DNA of 57,887 bases, taken from contig JAILLN010000036.1 of NCBI GenBank assembly GCA_024693135.1, positions 1-57,887 of the forward strand. The letters run 5' to 3'. The stretch comes from Lachnospiraceae bacterium. GTDB lineage: Bacteria > Bacillota > Clostridia > Lachnospirales > Lachnospiraceae. Position 1 is the first letter of the stretch. Each line of letters begins with the position of its first letter. The position numbers and the translations under genes were made by a program. Below the pieces are notes generated by a model, which saw nothing but the letters and a program-made list of their open reading frames with translations, was not told the origin of the DNA and made no database searches. Below are positions 17,326 through 25,520 of the stretch, piece after piece.

Positions 17326-17727
17326 ATGGCATGTTTTTTGGTATCCGCAGGTGAAGCCGCAGTGGTTTCGATCGTAAAAAAATCCGTGGAGAAAAAGGAA
17401 GCTTCCGGAAAAGAACATTCCAAAAAGGAAGGAGCCGCAAAAGAGATCTCCCTTTCCACAAAGCTTCACTGGCTTTCGTCCCTTCTTCTCGGAGGAGCCG
17501 TACTCCTGGCGTTTGAGCATGTATGGCACGGGGAAGTCGTACCCTGGTTTCCCTTCCTTACGGCCATGTCCGATCCCGGGGATGCGGCTGAAATGCTGCA
17601 GGAAATGGGAACGGTGGGCGTAGGCATGGCGGCCCTCATTACCGCAGTATGGGCGGTCATGTGCAAAGCAGCGGATGTTATCGTAAAGCGTCCGGAACAA
17701 GAAGCGCAGAAGGATGCTGCAGCATAA
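17326..17727 (+). CDS. Small two-helix membrane protein ahead of lar genes
   Basis: A 133-residue protein. The N-terminus MACFLVSAGEAAVVSIVKK is followed by a charged Lys/Glu stretch, then two hydrophobic segments (LHWLSSLLLGGAVLLAFEHVWHGEVVPWFPFLT and VGVGMAALITAVWAVMCKA) and a charged tail. The first helix contains His and Glu (EHVWHGE). A near-perfect AAAGGAGG precedes the ATG. It is the first gene of the lar transcript, 12 bases before the next small membrane protein. I do not recognise a named family. Context makes a role in nickel handling or in anchoring Lar enzymes possible but unproven. Confidence 0.8.
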   Translation: MACFLVSAGEAAVVSIVKKSVEKKEASGKEHSKKEGAAKEISLSTKLHWLSSLLLGGAVLLAFEHVWHGEVVPWFPFLTAMSDPGDAAEMLQEMGTVGVGMAALITAVWAVMCKAADVIVKRPEQEAQKDAAA

Positions 17728-17739
17728 AGGAGGGAACCG

Positions 17740-18048
17740 ATGACACTATTGATCACGATTTTTGCGGCTGTCACAGCCACAGTAAAATGGTATAACCGAA
17801 AGAATGACGACATGCGGCTTGGCACCCTCTGCTTTCTTTATTGGGGAGCATCCCTTATGTGGCTTGTGGATGCCATCTTTGAGTTCGCAGAACTGAAATC
17901 TGCTTATTTCACGCCGGATCCCCAGGATATGCTGAATGACGCATTCCTCGGCCTTTCCGTCGTAGCACTGGGACTCATCATCTGGGTAGTACGGCTTCTC
18001 ATCGCAGATCCAAAGGGAAGCGTCCGCGCCGCACTGCGAAAGGGTTAG
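17740..18048 (+). CDS. Small membrane protein, second gene of lar operon
   Basis: A 102-residue protein with three likely membrane segments: an N-terminal helix (LLITIFAAVTATVKWY), LGTLCFLYWGASLMWLVDAIFEFAE, and VVALGLIIWVVRLLIA. It begins 12 bases after its neighbour and ends six bases before larEB. AGGAGG precedes its ATG. The tight spacing says it is co-translated with the Lar enzymes. No family recognised; it may partner the preceding membrane protein. Confidence 0.78.
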   Translation: MTLLITIFAAVTATVKWYNRKNDDMRLGTLCFLYWGASLMWLVDAIFEFAELKSAYFTPDPQDMLNDAFLGLSVVALGLIIWVVRLLIADPKGSVRAALRKG

Positions 18049-18054
18049 GATTAT

Positions 18055-19683
18055 ATGGGAGAACCAGAAAAGTCAGGGAAAGATGCCTTCCTAAAGTATG
18101 AAAAACTGCTGGAAAGGCTCCGTGGGCTCGGGCGTCTGGCCGTGGCATTTTCCGGAGGCGCCGACTCCGCCCTCCTGCTTAGGGCGGCGAAGGAAGCACT
18201 TGGAGACAAGCTGCTGGCTGTTACCGTCTCCTGCGCTTCCTTCCCGGGATCCGAACTGGATTATGCCCGGGAATTCTGCAGGTCGCAGGGGATCCGCCAC
18301 TTGACGGTACAGGCTGACCAGCTGGCCATCCCGGATTTCCGGGCCAATACGCCACTGCGGTGCTACAGCTGCAAAAAAGAGCTGCTTGGCACCATCCTGA
18401 ACGCCGCCGCCGCGGAAGGCTTTGACCTGGCCGCAGAGGGAAGCAATACAGATGATATGCTGGATTACCGGCCCGGGATGAAGGCTGTGACGGAGCTGGG
18501 CGTTCTCAGCCCCCTCCGGGATGCCGGGCTTTGCAAGGCAGAGATCCGCTCCCTGTCGAAAGCACTCGGCCTTCCCACCTGGGACAAGCCCGCCTATGCC
18601 TGTCTGGCCACCCGCATCCAGGGTGGGGAGGAGATCACCGAAACAAAGCTCGGCATGGTCATGAAGGCAGAAGCCGCCCTCTTCGCCCTGGGGTTTATCC
18701 AATTCCGGGTAAGAATGCATGGAGATATTGCCGCAAGGATCGAAGCCGATCCAGCGGAATTCGATCATCTTCTGGAATGCAGGGAAGAGATCACGGAAAA
18801 GCTTCATGAGATCGGCTTCCGTTTCGTAAGCATGGACCTGGATGGATATCGCAAGGGAAGCATGAATCAGGAAGGACCCCAAAAAGGAGGACTGGCTAAC
18901 GACCTAAATGGGGATCCGCTTCCGGATGGGCTGATCGCAAAAGCTGGTTCGCTTCCGGATGGGCTGATCGCGAAAGCTGGTTCAACCAACAAGAGCCGGC
19001 CACAGGAGGCATCCTATCTGGACATGGAGTTTGCCAAGCTCGACCTGGACAGAAAAAACAGGTGCGGCTTCCCGGAAGTGGTATTCTGCGAGAGCAAACC
19101 GGATGAGTATATCGTGCCAATATTTCAGGCCCTGCTTCAGAAAGAAGGGCATGCATTCGGCACGAGGGCGACCAAGGAGCAGTACAGACTCATCCGGGAA
19201 TCGATACCGGATGCAGAATACGACCCCATCTCCCGGATCATCCGGGCAGGGTTTTATCAGCCTGAAAGGAAGGGGCTGTGTGCAGTCTGCTGTGCAGGCA
19301 CCGCCGACATTCCCGTGGCTGAGGAGGCCGCGCAGACCGCGGAATACTTCGGGACAAATGTGGAGCGAGTCTATGATGTAGGGGTGAGCGGCCTGCACAG
19401 ACTTCTGTCCAAAACGGAATCATTGCGGAAGGCAGACTGCATCATAGCAGTCGCCGGAATGGAGGGAGCCCTTGCAAGCGTGATCGGCGGGCTTGTAGAA
19501 AATCCGGTGATCGCAGTCCCCTCTTCCGTGGGCTACGGAGCAAGCTTCGGCGGGCTTTCTGCTTTACTGACCATGATCAATTCCTGCGCCAATGGCATAT
19601 GCGTGGTAAATATCGACAACGGTTTCGGCGCCGGTTATCTGGCGGCCCAGATCAACAGACTGGCAGAAAGGAGCGACACATGA
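18055..19683 (+). CDS. LarE-LarB fusion of nickel-pincer cofactor synthesis
   Basis: A 542-residue fusion. Residues 1-~270 are LarE, the ATP-dependent sulfur transferase, with PP-loop SGGADS (33-38), RCYSC (Cys103, Cys106) and PAYACLATR (Cys183, the position of the sacrificed cysteine in Lactiplantibacillus). Residues ~323-542 are LarB, which carboxylates and hydrolyses nicotinic acid adenine dinucleotide, with the PurE-like GTADIPVAEEAAQTAEYFG and YDVGVSGLHRLL. Between them is a linker with an 11-residue tandem repeat (LPDGLIAKAGS). Three cysteines suggest the iron-sulfur type of LarE rather than the single-Cys type (inference). The two enzymes act at consecutive steps before nickel insertion. 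The stop overlaps the larC start (ATGA). Confidence 0.93.
   Translation: MGEPEKSGKDAFLKYEKLLERLRGLGRLAVAFSGGADSALLLRAAKEALGDKLLAVTVSCASFPGSELDYAREFCRSQGIRHLTVQADQLAIPDFRANTPLRCYSCKKELLGTILNAAAAEGFDLAAEGSNTDDMLDYRPGMKAVTELGVLSPLRDAGLCKAEIRSLSKALGLPTWDKPAYACLATRIQGGEEITETKLGMVMKAEAALFALGFIQFRVRMHGDIAARIEADPAEFDHLLECREEITEKLHEIGFRFVSMDLDGYRKGSMNQEGPQKGGLANDLNGDPLPDGLIAKAGSLPDGLIAKAGSTNKSRPQEASYLDMEFAKLDLDRKNRCGFPEVVFCESKPDEYIVPIFQALLQKEGHAFGTRATKEQYRLIRESIPDAEYDPISRIIRAGFYQPERKGLCAVCCAGTADIPVAEEAAQTAEYFGTNVERVYDVGVSGLHRLLSKTESLRKADCIIAVAGMEGALASVIGGLVENPVIAVPSSVGYGASFGGLSALLTMINSCANGICVVNIDNGFGAGYLAAQINRLAERSDT
18917..18982 (+). repeat. Two-copy 33-bp tandem repeat in the LarE-LarB linker
   Basis: The units 18917-18949 and 18950-18982 differ by one base and keep the frame, encoding LPDGLIAKAGS twice. 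A short recent duplication within the inter-domain linker. Confidence 0.95.
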
Positions 19684-20630
19684 AAACAATCTATCTGGAA
19701 TGCGCGACAGGCATAAGCGGCGACATGATCGTAGCGGCTCTCCTGGATCTGGGAGCCGATCAGGACCGGCTGATGCAGGTATTATCCGGCATAAAGGATC
19801 AGGGTTTTTCGATTGAGATCAGCCGGGTCAAAAAAGGCGGGATCGACTGCTGTGATTTCGATGTGGTGCTGGACGAGAGTCATGACAACCACGACCACGA
19901 CATGGCCTATCTTTACGGACACATTAGGGGAGGCGCCTTCTGTACGGAAGGCCATGAGCACCACGGAGACCATGAGCATCACGGAGACCATGAACATCAC
20001 GGAGACCATGAACATCACGGAGACCACGAGCATCACGGAGACCATGAGCATCACGAACACCATGAGCATCACGGAGACCACGAGCATCACGAGCACCATG
20101 AGCATCACGAGCACCACGAACACAGAAATCTGAAGGATGTCACAGCCATCATCGATTCCCTGGATATGACAGAGTCCGCCCACGACCTGGCAATCAGGAT
20201 ATTTGAGATCCTGGCGGAGGCTGAAGCAAAAGCACATGGCACGAGCCTGGATGAAGTCCATTTTCATGAAGTGGGCGCCATCGATTCCATCGTCGATATC
20301 GTTTCGGCCGCAGTATGCTTCGACAGCCTCGGGATCACAGATGTTATCATTCCGAAGATCTGCGAAGGAACCGGCTCCGTCCGGTGCCAGCATGGGATCC
20401 TTCCGGTACCCGTGCCTGCGGTACTGAACATCGCGGCCGCCTACGGGCTCCCCCTCTCCATCACAGACCGGCCCGGGGAATATGTCACCCCCACGGGAGC
20501 CGCCTTCTGTGCCGCCGTGATGACCTCCACCACGCTTCCCGACGTTATCGTGCCGGAAAAAGCCGGGCTCGGTGCCGGAAAGCGGACCTATGAGCAGCCG
20601 AGCATCCTTCGTGCGATCCTTCTGAAGTGA
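19680..20630 (+). CDS. larC: LarC1-like nickel insertion protein with His-rich insert
   Basis: A 316-residue protein starting MKTIYLECATGISGDMIVAALLDLGAD, with VHFHEVGAIDSIVDIVSAA, TGSVRCQHGILPVPVPAV and RPGEYVTPTGAAF: the LarC family, CTP-dependent nickel insertase of the pincer cofactor. Residues 92-148 are a Gly-Asp-His-Glu-His-His repeat with about 30 histidines, probably a nickel store. The protein ends at YEQPSILRAILLK, where full LarC continues into the LarC2 domain (the CTP-binding part in Lactiplantibacillus). No LarC2-like frame follows before the convergent wecB. AGGAG precedes the ATG, which overlaps larEB by four bases. No larA (lactate racemase) is present in the window. Confidence 0.92.
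   Translation: MKTIYLECATGISGDMIVAALLDLGADQDRLMQVLSGIKDQGFSIEISRVKKGGIDCCDFDVVLDESHDNHDHDMAYLYGHIRGGAFCTEGHEHHGDHEHHGDHEHHGDHEHHGDHEHHGDHEHHEHHEHHGDHEHHEHHEHHEHHEHRNLKDVTAIIDSLDMTESAHDLAIRIFEILAEAEAKAHGTSLDEVHFHEVGAIDSIVDIVSAAVCFDSLGITDVIIPKICEGTGSVRCQHGILPVPVPAVLNIAAAYGLPLSITDRPGEYVTPTGAAFCAAVMTSTTLPDVIVPEKAGLGAGKRTYEQPSILRAILLK
19953..20123 (+). repeat. 18-bp repeats encoding the LarC histidine tract
   Basis: The unit GACCATGAGCATCACGGA and shorter CATGAGCAC-type variants repeat in frame, with small substitutions. The tract is prone to slippage, so length probably varies between strains. Confidence 0.93.
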
Positions 20631-20672
20631 TATCCCGGAAGCCGGCGCGGCTTTCTCAACGCAGGCAGCTTT

Positions 20673-21803
20673 TTACTTCCATGGCGTATAGGGCTTTCCC
20701 TCCAGGATATCCGCGATCCTCTCGCAGGCATGGCCGTCACCATAGGGGTTGACCGCCCTGCTCATCTTTTCGTATTCTTTCTTATCCTCAAGAAGGAGCG
20801 TAAAGTTTTGATAGATGCTCTCTTCTTCCGTTCCCACAAGACGGAGGGTTCCTGCTTCCACTCCCTCCGGCCTTTCTGTGGTATCGCGCATCACAAGCAC
20901 CGGTACGCCATAGGCGGGGCACTCCTCCTGGATCCCTCCGGAATCGGTGAGACACAGGAAGGATCTGGCCTCAAAATTATGGCAGTCAAATACTTCTATC
21001 GGCTCTATGATGTGTATCCTGTCACATCCTCGCAGCTCCGCTTCCGCCGCTTCCCGGACGGCCGGATTCATATGGATCGGGTATACCGCCTTGCAGTCCG
21101 GATGCTCATCCAGCACCCGGCGGATAGCCCGGAACATCCGGTGCATCGGTTCCCCAAGATTTTCACGCCTGTGGGCGGTTATGAAGATCAGCCTGTCCTC
21201 TCCCGCCCATTCCAGCTCAGGATGTGTATAGTCTTCCTTTACGGTATGCTGCATCGCATCAATGACCGTATTTCCGGTCACATAGATATTTCCCGGGTTC
21301 TTCCCCTCCCGCAAAAGGTTGTCCCTGGAAAGGGGAGTCGGCGCAAAATTATACCGGCTGACGATCCCCACCGCTTCCCTGTTGAACTCCTCCGGGTAGG
21401 GCGAGTCGATGTTATACGTCCGAAGCCCGGCTTCCACATGGCCTACCGGGATCTTCAGATAAAAACATGCAAGGGCAGTGACGAAGGTCGTGGACGTATC
21501 CCCGTGAACAAGGACGACATCCGGCTGTGCTTTCTCCAGTACCTCTTTTATGCCGCTAAGGACATTGAGGGTAATGTCAAAAAGCGTCTGGCGTTCCTTC
21601 ATGATATTCAGGTCATAGTCAGGAACCACCGAAAACGTATCCAGCACCTGATCCAGCATCTGGCGGTGCTGCGCCGTCACGGCCACCATCACCTCAAGCC
21701 CGTCCCGTTTTTTCATCTCATTGACAAGGGGGCACTTTTTTATGGCCTCCGGTCTTGTCCCAAACACGCACATGATCCTTTTTCTGCATCGCTTCCCGTT
21801 CAT
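20673..21803 (-). CDS. wecB: UDP-GlcNAc 2-epimerase (non-hydrolysing)
   Basis: A 376-residue epimerase interconverting UDP-GlcNAc and UDP-ManNAc (WecB/MnaA). Motifs: FGTRPEAIK at the N-terminus, HGDTSTTF, HVEAGLRTYNIDSPYPEEFNR, VTGNTVIDA, ITAHRRENLG and LTDSGGIQEE near the C-terminus. The ATG at 21803 overlaps the stop of the NfrB-like glycosyltransferase by four bases (ATGA), which couples their translation and points to UDP-ManNAc as the donor used by that enzyme. It is convergent with larC; the 42-base gap holds a small AAGCCG/CGGCTT hairpin. Confidence 0.95.
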   Translation of the reverse strand: MNGKRCRKRIMCVFGTRPEAIKKCPLVNEMKKRDGLEVMVAVTAQHRQMLDQVLDTFSVVPDYDLNIMKERQTLFDITLNVLSGIKEVLEKAQPDVVLVHGDTSTTFVTALACFYLKIPVGHVEAGLRTYNIDSPYPEEFNREAVGIVSRYNFAPTPLSRDNLLREGKNPGNIYVTGNTVIDAMQHTVKEDYTHPELEWAGEDRLIFITAHRRENLGEPMHRMFRAIRRVLDEHPDCKAVYPIHMNPAVREAAEAELRGCDRIHIIEPIEVFDCHNFEARSFLCLTDSGGIQEECPAYGVPVLVMRDTTERPEGVEAGTLRLVGTEEESIYQNFTLLLEDKKEYEKMSRAVNPYGDGHACERIADILEGKPYTPWK

Positions 21804-23902
21804 TTCATGATCCCCATCATTTCTCTCATGCTTTTTTCCGGCACCTTCTTCATGGACGCAAACTTCCCTACAAGGATCACCTGCTCATAGGACAGACACC
21901 CCTTATGATATAGCGCAAGGCTTTCAAGCTGGTCCCTCTTTTTCCCAAGAAGGCTTATGGCGTTCATCATATATTCCTCCATCATGTACATCCTTTTTAT
22001 CTGCAGATGATTGCTTTCCTCAAAATCCTTCAGATCCTTGTCCGAGGTATCATTACATACCGCAATGATCATGGTTCCATGTTCATCCGTAAGGGGGAGG
22101 AGCTTCTTTTCCCGGAGCATGTCCGGATCGTACTTTCCCGCCGTTTCATCATAATCAAGCTTTTCCACGATCTCATCCGGGATAAACTGGATATGCTTCA
22201 CATGCCCCAGTGCCCTCAGCATCTGTTCCTCCGTGATGATCCCGTTCTCGATCAGGTATGTGCCGATCTGCTGGCCGTGCTCCTTGTCCACTTTATTCAG
22301 CGCATCCCTGAACTGCGCGGCGGTAATGAGCTTTTGTACGATAAGCACATCGCCAAGCATTCTTCTGTATTGGCGCAGCTGATCCCTTGAAAGGAAATCG
22401 TGATCCGTTTTGGCCCACTTCGCCGTTTTTTTCTTTTCGTTTTTATGATCCTCTTTCTGGTCCTCTCTCTGATCCTCTCCCTGACCCTCTTTCTGATCCT
22501 CGTTCTGATCCTCTCCTTTCTTCGGTTCGTTCTTTTTCCCATGCCTCAGCCCGATCTGCATCATAAAAGCTCTCACTACTGCGGCAAAATTGATGATATT
22601 GCCGTACAGGAGCCTTATAGGAAAAAGGGGAGGCAGAAGGCAGCCGAAGAAAACGCTCCGCAAGCCGTAAACGCTGTACAGGGCATATCCTCTTGTGATC
22701 TGTCTCAGGCACATGATGATGAATACGATCACTGACATATAGTAGATCACAGAGCCTTTGGTATAGAAGGGATCCAAATGCAGGATCGCCGCGATGATCA
22801 CGTATATGGCAAGGATATAGCCCAGGATCGGCAGGAGATTCAGGAATTTTGACTTGATATCCTTGTAAAAGGAGTATCTGCCGGCCAGTGAGATCTTCTC
22901 CTTGGTAAAAATGTCCCTTATCCCGATGGACTGCATGGTGATCCCATAGGTCCATCTTGTCTTCTGTCTGACCGCCGCCTTGAAGGTAGAAGGAAAAAGG
23001 GATCTGGTGGTGATGAAATCGATCTTGATCTTTCCATTGGGCAGCACTCTCGGCAGCTTATTAAGCACGTAGTACAGAGACACCCCCTTTTTGTATAGGT
23101 TCAGGGATAAAAGGTAGTCTTCGGTAAGGCTTTCGGAGGGAAGGGCCGGCTCATCCCCGAAGCTTTCTAAGACTCTTCTGGATAAGGCAAAGCCCGTCCC
23201 TGCGCAGGGTACAAAGGCACCCATATCTCTTCTCTGGACCAGGATCGTAAAGTGGTTTTCCGCAAACTCATCCGCATAGGTTGCTGTGGTAAGCTGCTTA
23301 AAGAAGTTCCGGAAGGTCGGCATCTCCAGAATGGGAAAAACGGGAAATTGCAGGGCGTCATGCTTATCGATCAGGTAATTTGTAGTAAGAAGCTCATAGG
23401 TATGTATGGCATCCTCGGAATCATGAACCGTCAGCGAGGCAAAGCGGATGCCGTTTGCGGCTTCAAATTTCTTTATCTCCCGGATAACGTGATTGATATT
23501 CTGCGCCTTTGTGGTAGGCCCGTCGATACAGTTGATCACAGCATGAACATTCGGATACCGCCTGCCTGCTTCCTCCACGGCCTCGATGGTACTCGGATCA
23601 TTGGGGTATACTCCAATGAAAAGATGATACATCGATTTCGGATAATCCGTGGTATTTAAGAAATTGGTTATGACATCCAATATGACATTATCTTCATGCC
23701 AGGCGGCGATGCATACCGCAAGCATCTTTGGCGGCGTATCCCGTAATTCCTCGAAGCTCAGCTCAAGCCTTCCTTCCCTGTCTTTTCCAAAATGGACGGA
23801 TAGGATAGACCAGATATACCAGATCAGATCGTCTAATCCAAAAAAAAGGTAGATAACGATCATTATGCATCCAAAGATCCTGAAAAATTCCTGAATTGTC
23901 AT
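21800..23902 (-). CDS. NfrB-like family 2 glycosyltransferase with MshEN domain
   Basis: A 700-residue membrane glycosyltransferase. It has an N-terminal helix, then a GT2 domain (VCIAAWHEDNVI; metal-binding HDSED; SLTEDYLLSLNLYKKG; RQKTRWTYGI), several membrane helices (~345-460), a Gln/Glu/Asp-rich linker, and a C-terminal MshEN (GspE N-terminal-like) domain at ~510-665. MshEN domains bind cyclic-di-GMP through paired motifs; here LGDVLIVQKLITAAQFRDAL and IGTYLIENGIITEEQMLRAL. E. coli NfrB has the same layout and makes a ManNAc-containing secreted glycan when c-di-GMP is bound. The co-translated wecB and the divergent diguanylate cyclase fit that model. AGGAG precedes the ATG. Confidence 0.9.
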   Translation of the reverse strand: MTIQEFFRIFGCIMIVIYLFFGLDDLIWYIWSILSVHFGKDREGRLELSFEELRDTPPKMLAVCIAAWHEDNVILDVITNFLNTTDYPKSMYHLFIGVYPNDPSTIEAVEEAGRRYPNVHAVINCIDGPTTKAQNINHVIREIKKFEAANGIRFASLTVHDSEDAIHTYELLTTNYLIDKHDALQFPVFPILEMPTFRNFFKQLTTATYADEFAENHFTILVQRRDMGAFVPCAGTGFALSRRVLESFGDEPALPSESLTEDYLLSLNLYKKGVSLYYVLNKLPRVLPNGKIKIDFITTRSLFPSTFKAAVRQKTRWTYGITMQSIGIRDIFTKEKISLAGRYSFYKDIKSKFLNLLPILGYILAIYVIIAAILHLDPFYTKGSVIYYMSVIVFIIMCLRQITRGYALYSVYGLRSVFFGCLLPPLFPIRLLYGNIINFAAVVRAFMMQIGLRHGKKNEPKKGEDQNEDQKEGQGEDQREDQKEDHKNEKKKTAKWAKTDHDFLSRDQLRQYRRMLGDVLIVQKLITAAQFRDALNKVDKEHGQQIGTYLIENGIITEEQMLRALGHVKHIQFIPDEIVEKLDYDETAGKYDPDMLREKKLLPLTDEHGTMIIAVCNDTSDKDLKDFEESNHLQIKRMYMMEEYMMNAISLLGKKRDQLESLALYHKGCLSYEQVILVGKFASMKKVPEKSMREMMGIMK

Positions 23903-23966
23903 TTCCTAATCTCCTGTCATATGCCGGTCAGATTGCCGCTGTCCTGCCCGACAGCAGACAAACTAT

Positions 23967-23996
23967 ATCATACTCCCACTCATGATCTATCGGCAA
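23967..23996 (-). promoter_or_regulatory. Promoter of the nfrB-like/wecB operon
   Basis: Minus-strand -35 TTGCCG (23991-23996) and -10 TATGAT (23967-23972), 18 bases apart, about 65 bases before the ATG. It is divergent from the diguanylate cyclase promoter. Confidence 0.6.
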
Positions 23997-24083
23997 TTGT
24001 TTTTTCGAAACGGTTCAATATCCGTTCCTTTCTTCGAAATCCTGCAAAACCTTGTGCCTGCTAATTTGTGCAAAATTATAAAC

Positions 24084-24112
24084 TTTACACGAATGGTGTA
24101 GTGTGGGATAAT
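24084..24112 (+). promoter_or_regulatory. Promoter of the diguanylate cyclase
   Basis: -35 TTTACA (24084-24089), 17-base spacer, -10 GATAAT (24107-24112). The expected start, near 24119, coincides with the first unit of the tandem repeat, so the whole array would be transcribed as 5' leader. Confidence 0.65.
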
Positions 24113-24117
24113 AAAAT

Positions 24118-24349
24118 ATGCCCTTTGGCATGTTTTATCCCGCTGGCAGCGTAGATGCCCTTTGGCATGTTTTATCCCGCTGGCAGCGTAGATGCCCTTT
24201 GGCATGTTTTATCCCGCTGGCAGCGTAGTATGCCCTTTGGCATGTTTTATCCCGCTGGCAGCGTAGTATGCCCTTTGGCATGTTTTATCCCGCTGGCAGC
24301 GTAGATGCCCTTTGGCATGTTTTATCCCGCTGGCAGCGTAGTATGCCCT
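24118..24349 (+). repeat. Six-copy 37-38 bp tandem repeat in the diguanylate cyclase leader
   Basis: Units start at 24118, 24155, 24192, 24230, 24268 and 24305, with a partial seventh at 24343. Each holds a hairpin ATGCC-CTTT-GGCAT, the stretch GTTTTATCCC and a small palindrome GCTGGCAGC. Copies are essentially identical; the period alternates between 37 and 38 through a GTAG/GTAGT junction. There are no unique spacers, so it is not CRISPR. It lies between promoter and ribosome binding site of the diguanylate cyclase gene. Confidence 0.96.
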
Positions 24350-24411
24350 AAAGAAACAACTACTCGTTTTGTGACTAACGAAAAAGCTCAGATTTTGAAG
24401 GAGACCTCAAC

Positions 24412-25467
24412 GTGAAGTTTTCATTGCCGGATTTACAGAATGAAGACTTTTTCCCATTTATCTGTTCTGTACTTCTCGGCATCCATATCATCTTAATGAT
24501 CATCTACCTGACCGTCGGCTCCTATGCCATGGTCGGGGCAGATTTTGTCAGCCTTGCGGTATATGCCACAGGGCTAAAAAGCATCTTACCCAAAAAGCAT
24601 TATACCGGCTTTATGGTCATGGTCTTTATCGAAACCCTGACGCATGTGGTCGCGGCCGTGCTCGCCCTGGGATGGAACTGCGGCTTCCAGCTTTGGTATT
24701 TCGGCCTGATCTGCGCCTTCTATATGGCCGGCTTTGTCCGTGACCGGCTCAATGGAGGCTATCGATGGTCCGTGCTGGTGAGCATCCTTTACGGGCTGAC
24801 CTACTATCTCCTGTATGCCTTCAACGGCACAAAACATTTCCCCAGGGGCCTCATCCAGAAAACGGCCACCATCCGGGCGTTCCACCTGTTCAATCTCATG
24901 ATCACCGTGGTCACCATCAGTTATTTCACCTATATGTTCACCCAGCGGATGGACGAGGGCCAGAAAAGGCTCCACCGGCGGGCGGATTACGACGAGCTCA
25001 CCGGGCTCTATAACCGCTATCTCCTGAATTACCTGCTGAGCAAGGAGCTGGAGTCCATCCAAAAAGACGGACATCCATCTTTCCTGGCCATCGTGGACAT
25101 CGACTTCTTTAAGAAGGTAAATGACAGCTATGGCCACAATGTAGGGGATACGGTATTGAAGCAGATCGCAGATCATTTCCGTGGAAATCTAAGGAATGTG
25201 GAATGCTTCGGGCGCTGGGGCGGCGAGGAATTCGTGATCCTTTCCAAGCACGGCACCACAAAGGAAGAATTCATCGAGATCCTGGAGGGCTTACGGAAAT
25301 CCGTGGAGCGCTCCAGCTTCGGAGAGCGGGGGCAGATGCTCCATATCACCATCTCCATCGGCCTGGGCGAATATGCCGAAGGAATGACTGCCGAGGACTT
25401 CGTGAAGGCCGCAGACGACCACCTCTATGAAGCAAAGCAAAACGGCAGGAACCGGCTGGTCGCCTGA
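24412..25467 (+). CDS. Membrane diguanylate cyclase (GGDEF)
   Basis: A 351-residue protein with about six N-terminal membrane helices (a putative membrane sensor) and a C-terminal GGDEF domain: YDELTGLYNRYLLNYLL, VDIDFFKKVNDSYGHNVGD and the active GGEEF (270-274). The inhibitory I-site position has RNVE rather than RxxD, so product inhibition may be weak. It makes cyclic-di-GMP from two GTP. The start is a GTG with AAGGAG eight bases before it. It is divergent from the MshEN glycosyltransferase operon, making it the likely activator of that enzyme (inference). The leader is the tandem repeat array. Confidence 0.94.
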   Translation: MKFSLPDLQNEDFFPFICSVLLGIHIILMIIYLTVGSYAMVGADFVSLAVYATGLKSILPKKHYTGFMVMVFIETLTHVVAAVLALGWNCGFQLWYFGLICAFYMAGFVRDRLNGGYRWSVLVSILYGLTYYLLYAFNGTKHFPRGLIQKTATIRAFHLFNLMITVVTISYFTYMFTQRMDEGQKRLHRRADYDELTGLYNRYLLNYLLSKELESIQKDGHPSFLAIVDIDFFKKVNDSYGHNVGDTVLKQIADHFRGNLRNVECFGRWGGEEFVILSKHGTTKEEFIEILEGLRKSVERSSFGERGQMLHITISIGLGEYAEGMTAEDFVKAADDHLYEAKQNGRNRLVA

Positions 25468-25520
25468 AAATCCCAAACCATCACGCATAAAAACAAACCA
25501 TCAAGTGAAAATCCCAAAGG

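Noticed and set aside
20730..21890. Plus-strand frame after larC as a possible missing LarC2
   Set aside because: Its translation shows no LarC2-like features and is the antisense of wecB.
23987..24205. Small minus-strand frame running through the repeats
   Set aside because: Its sequence simply translates the repeat unit and it has no ribosome binding site.
24118..24349. Tandem repeats as a CRISPR array
   Set aside because: The units abut directly with no unique spacers, and no cas genes are present.
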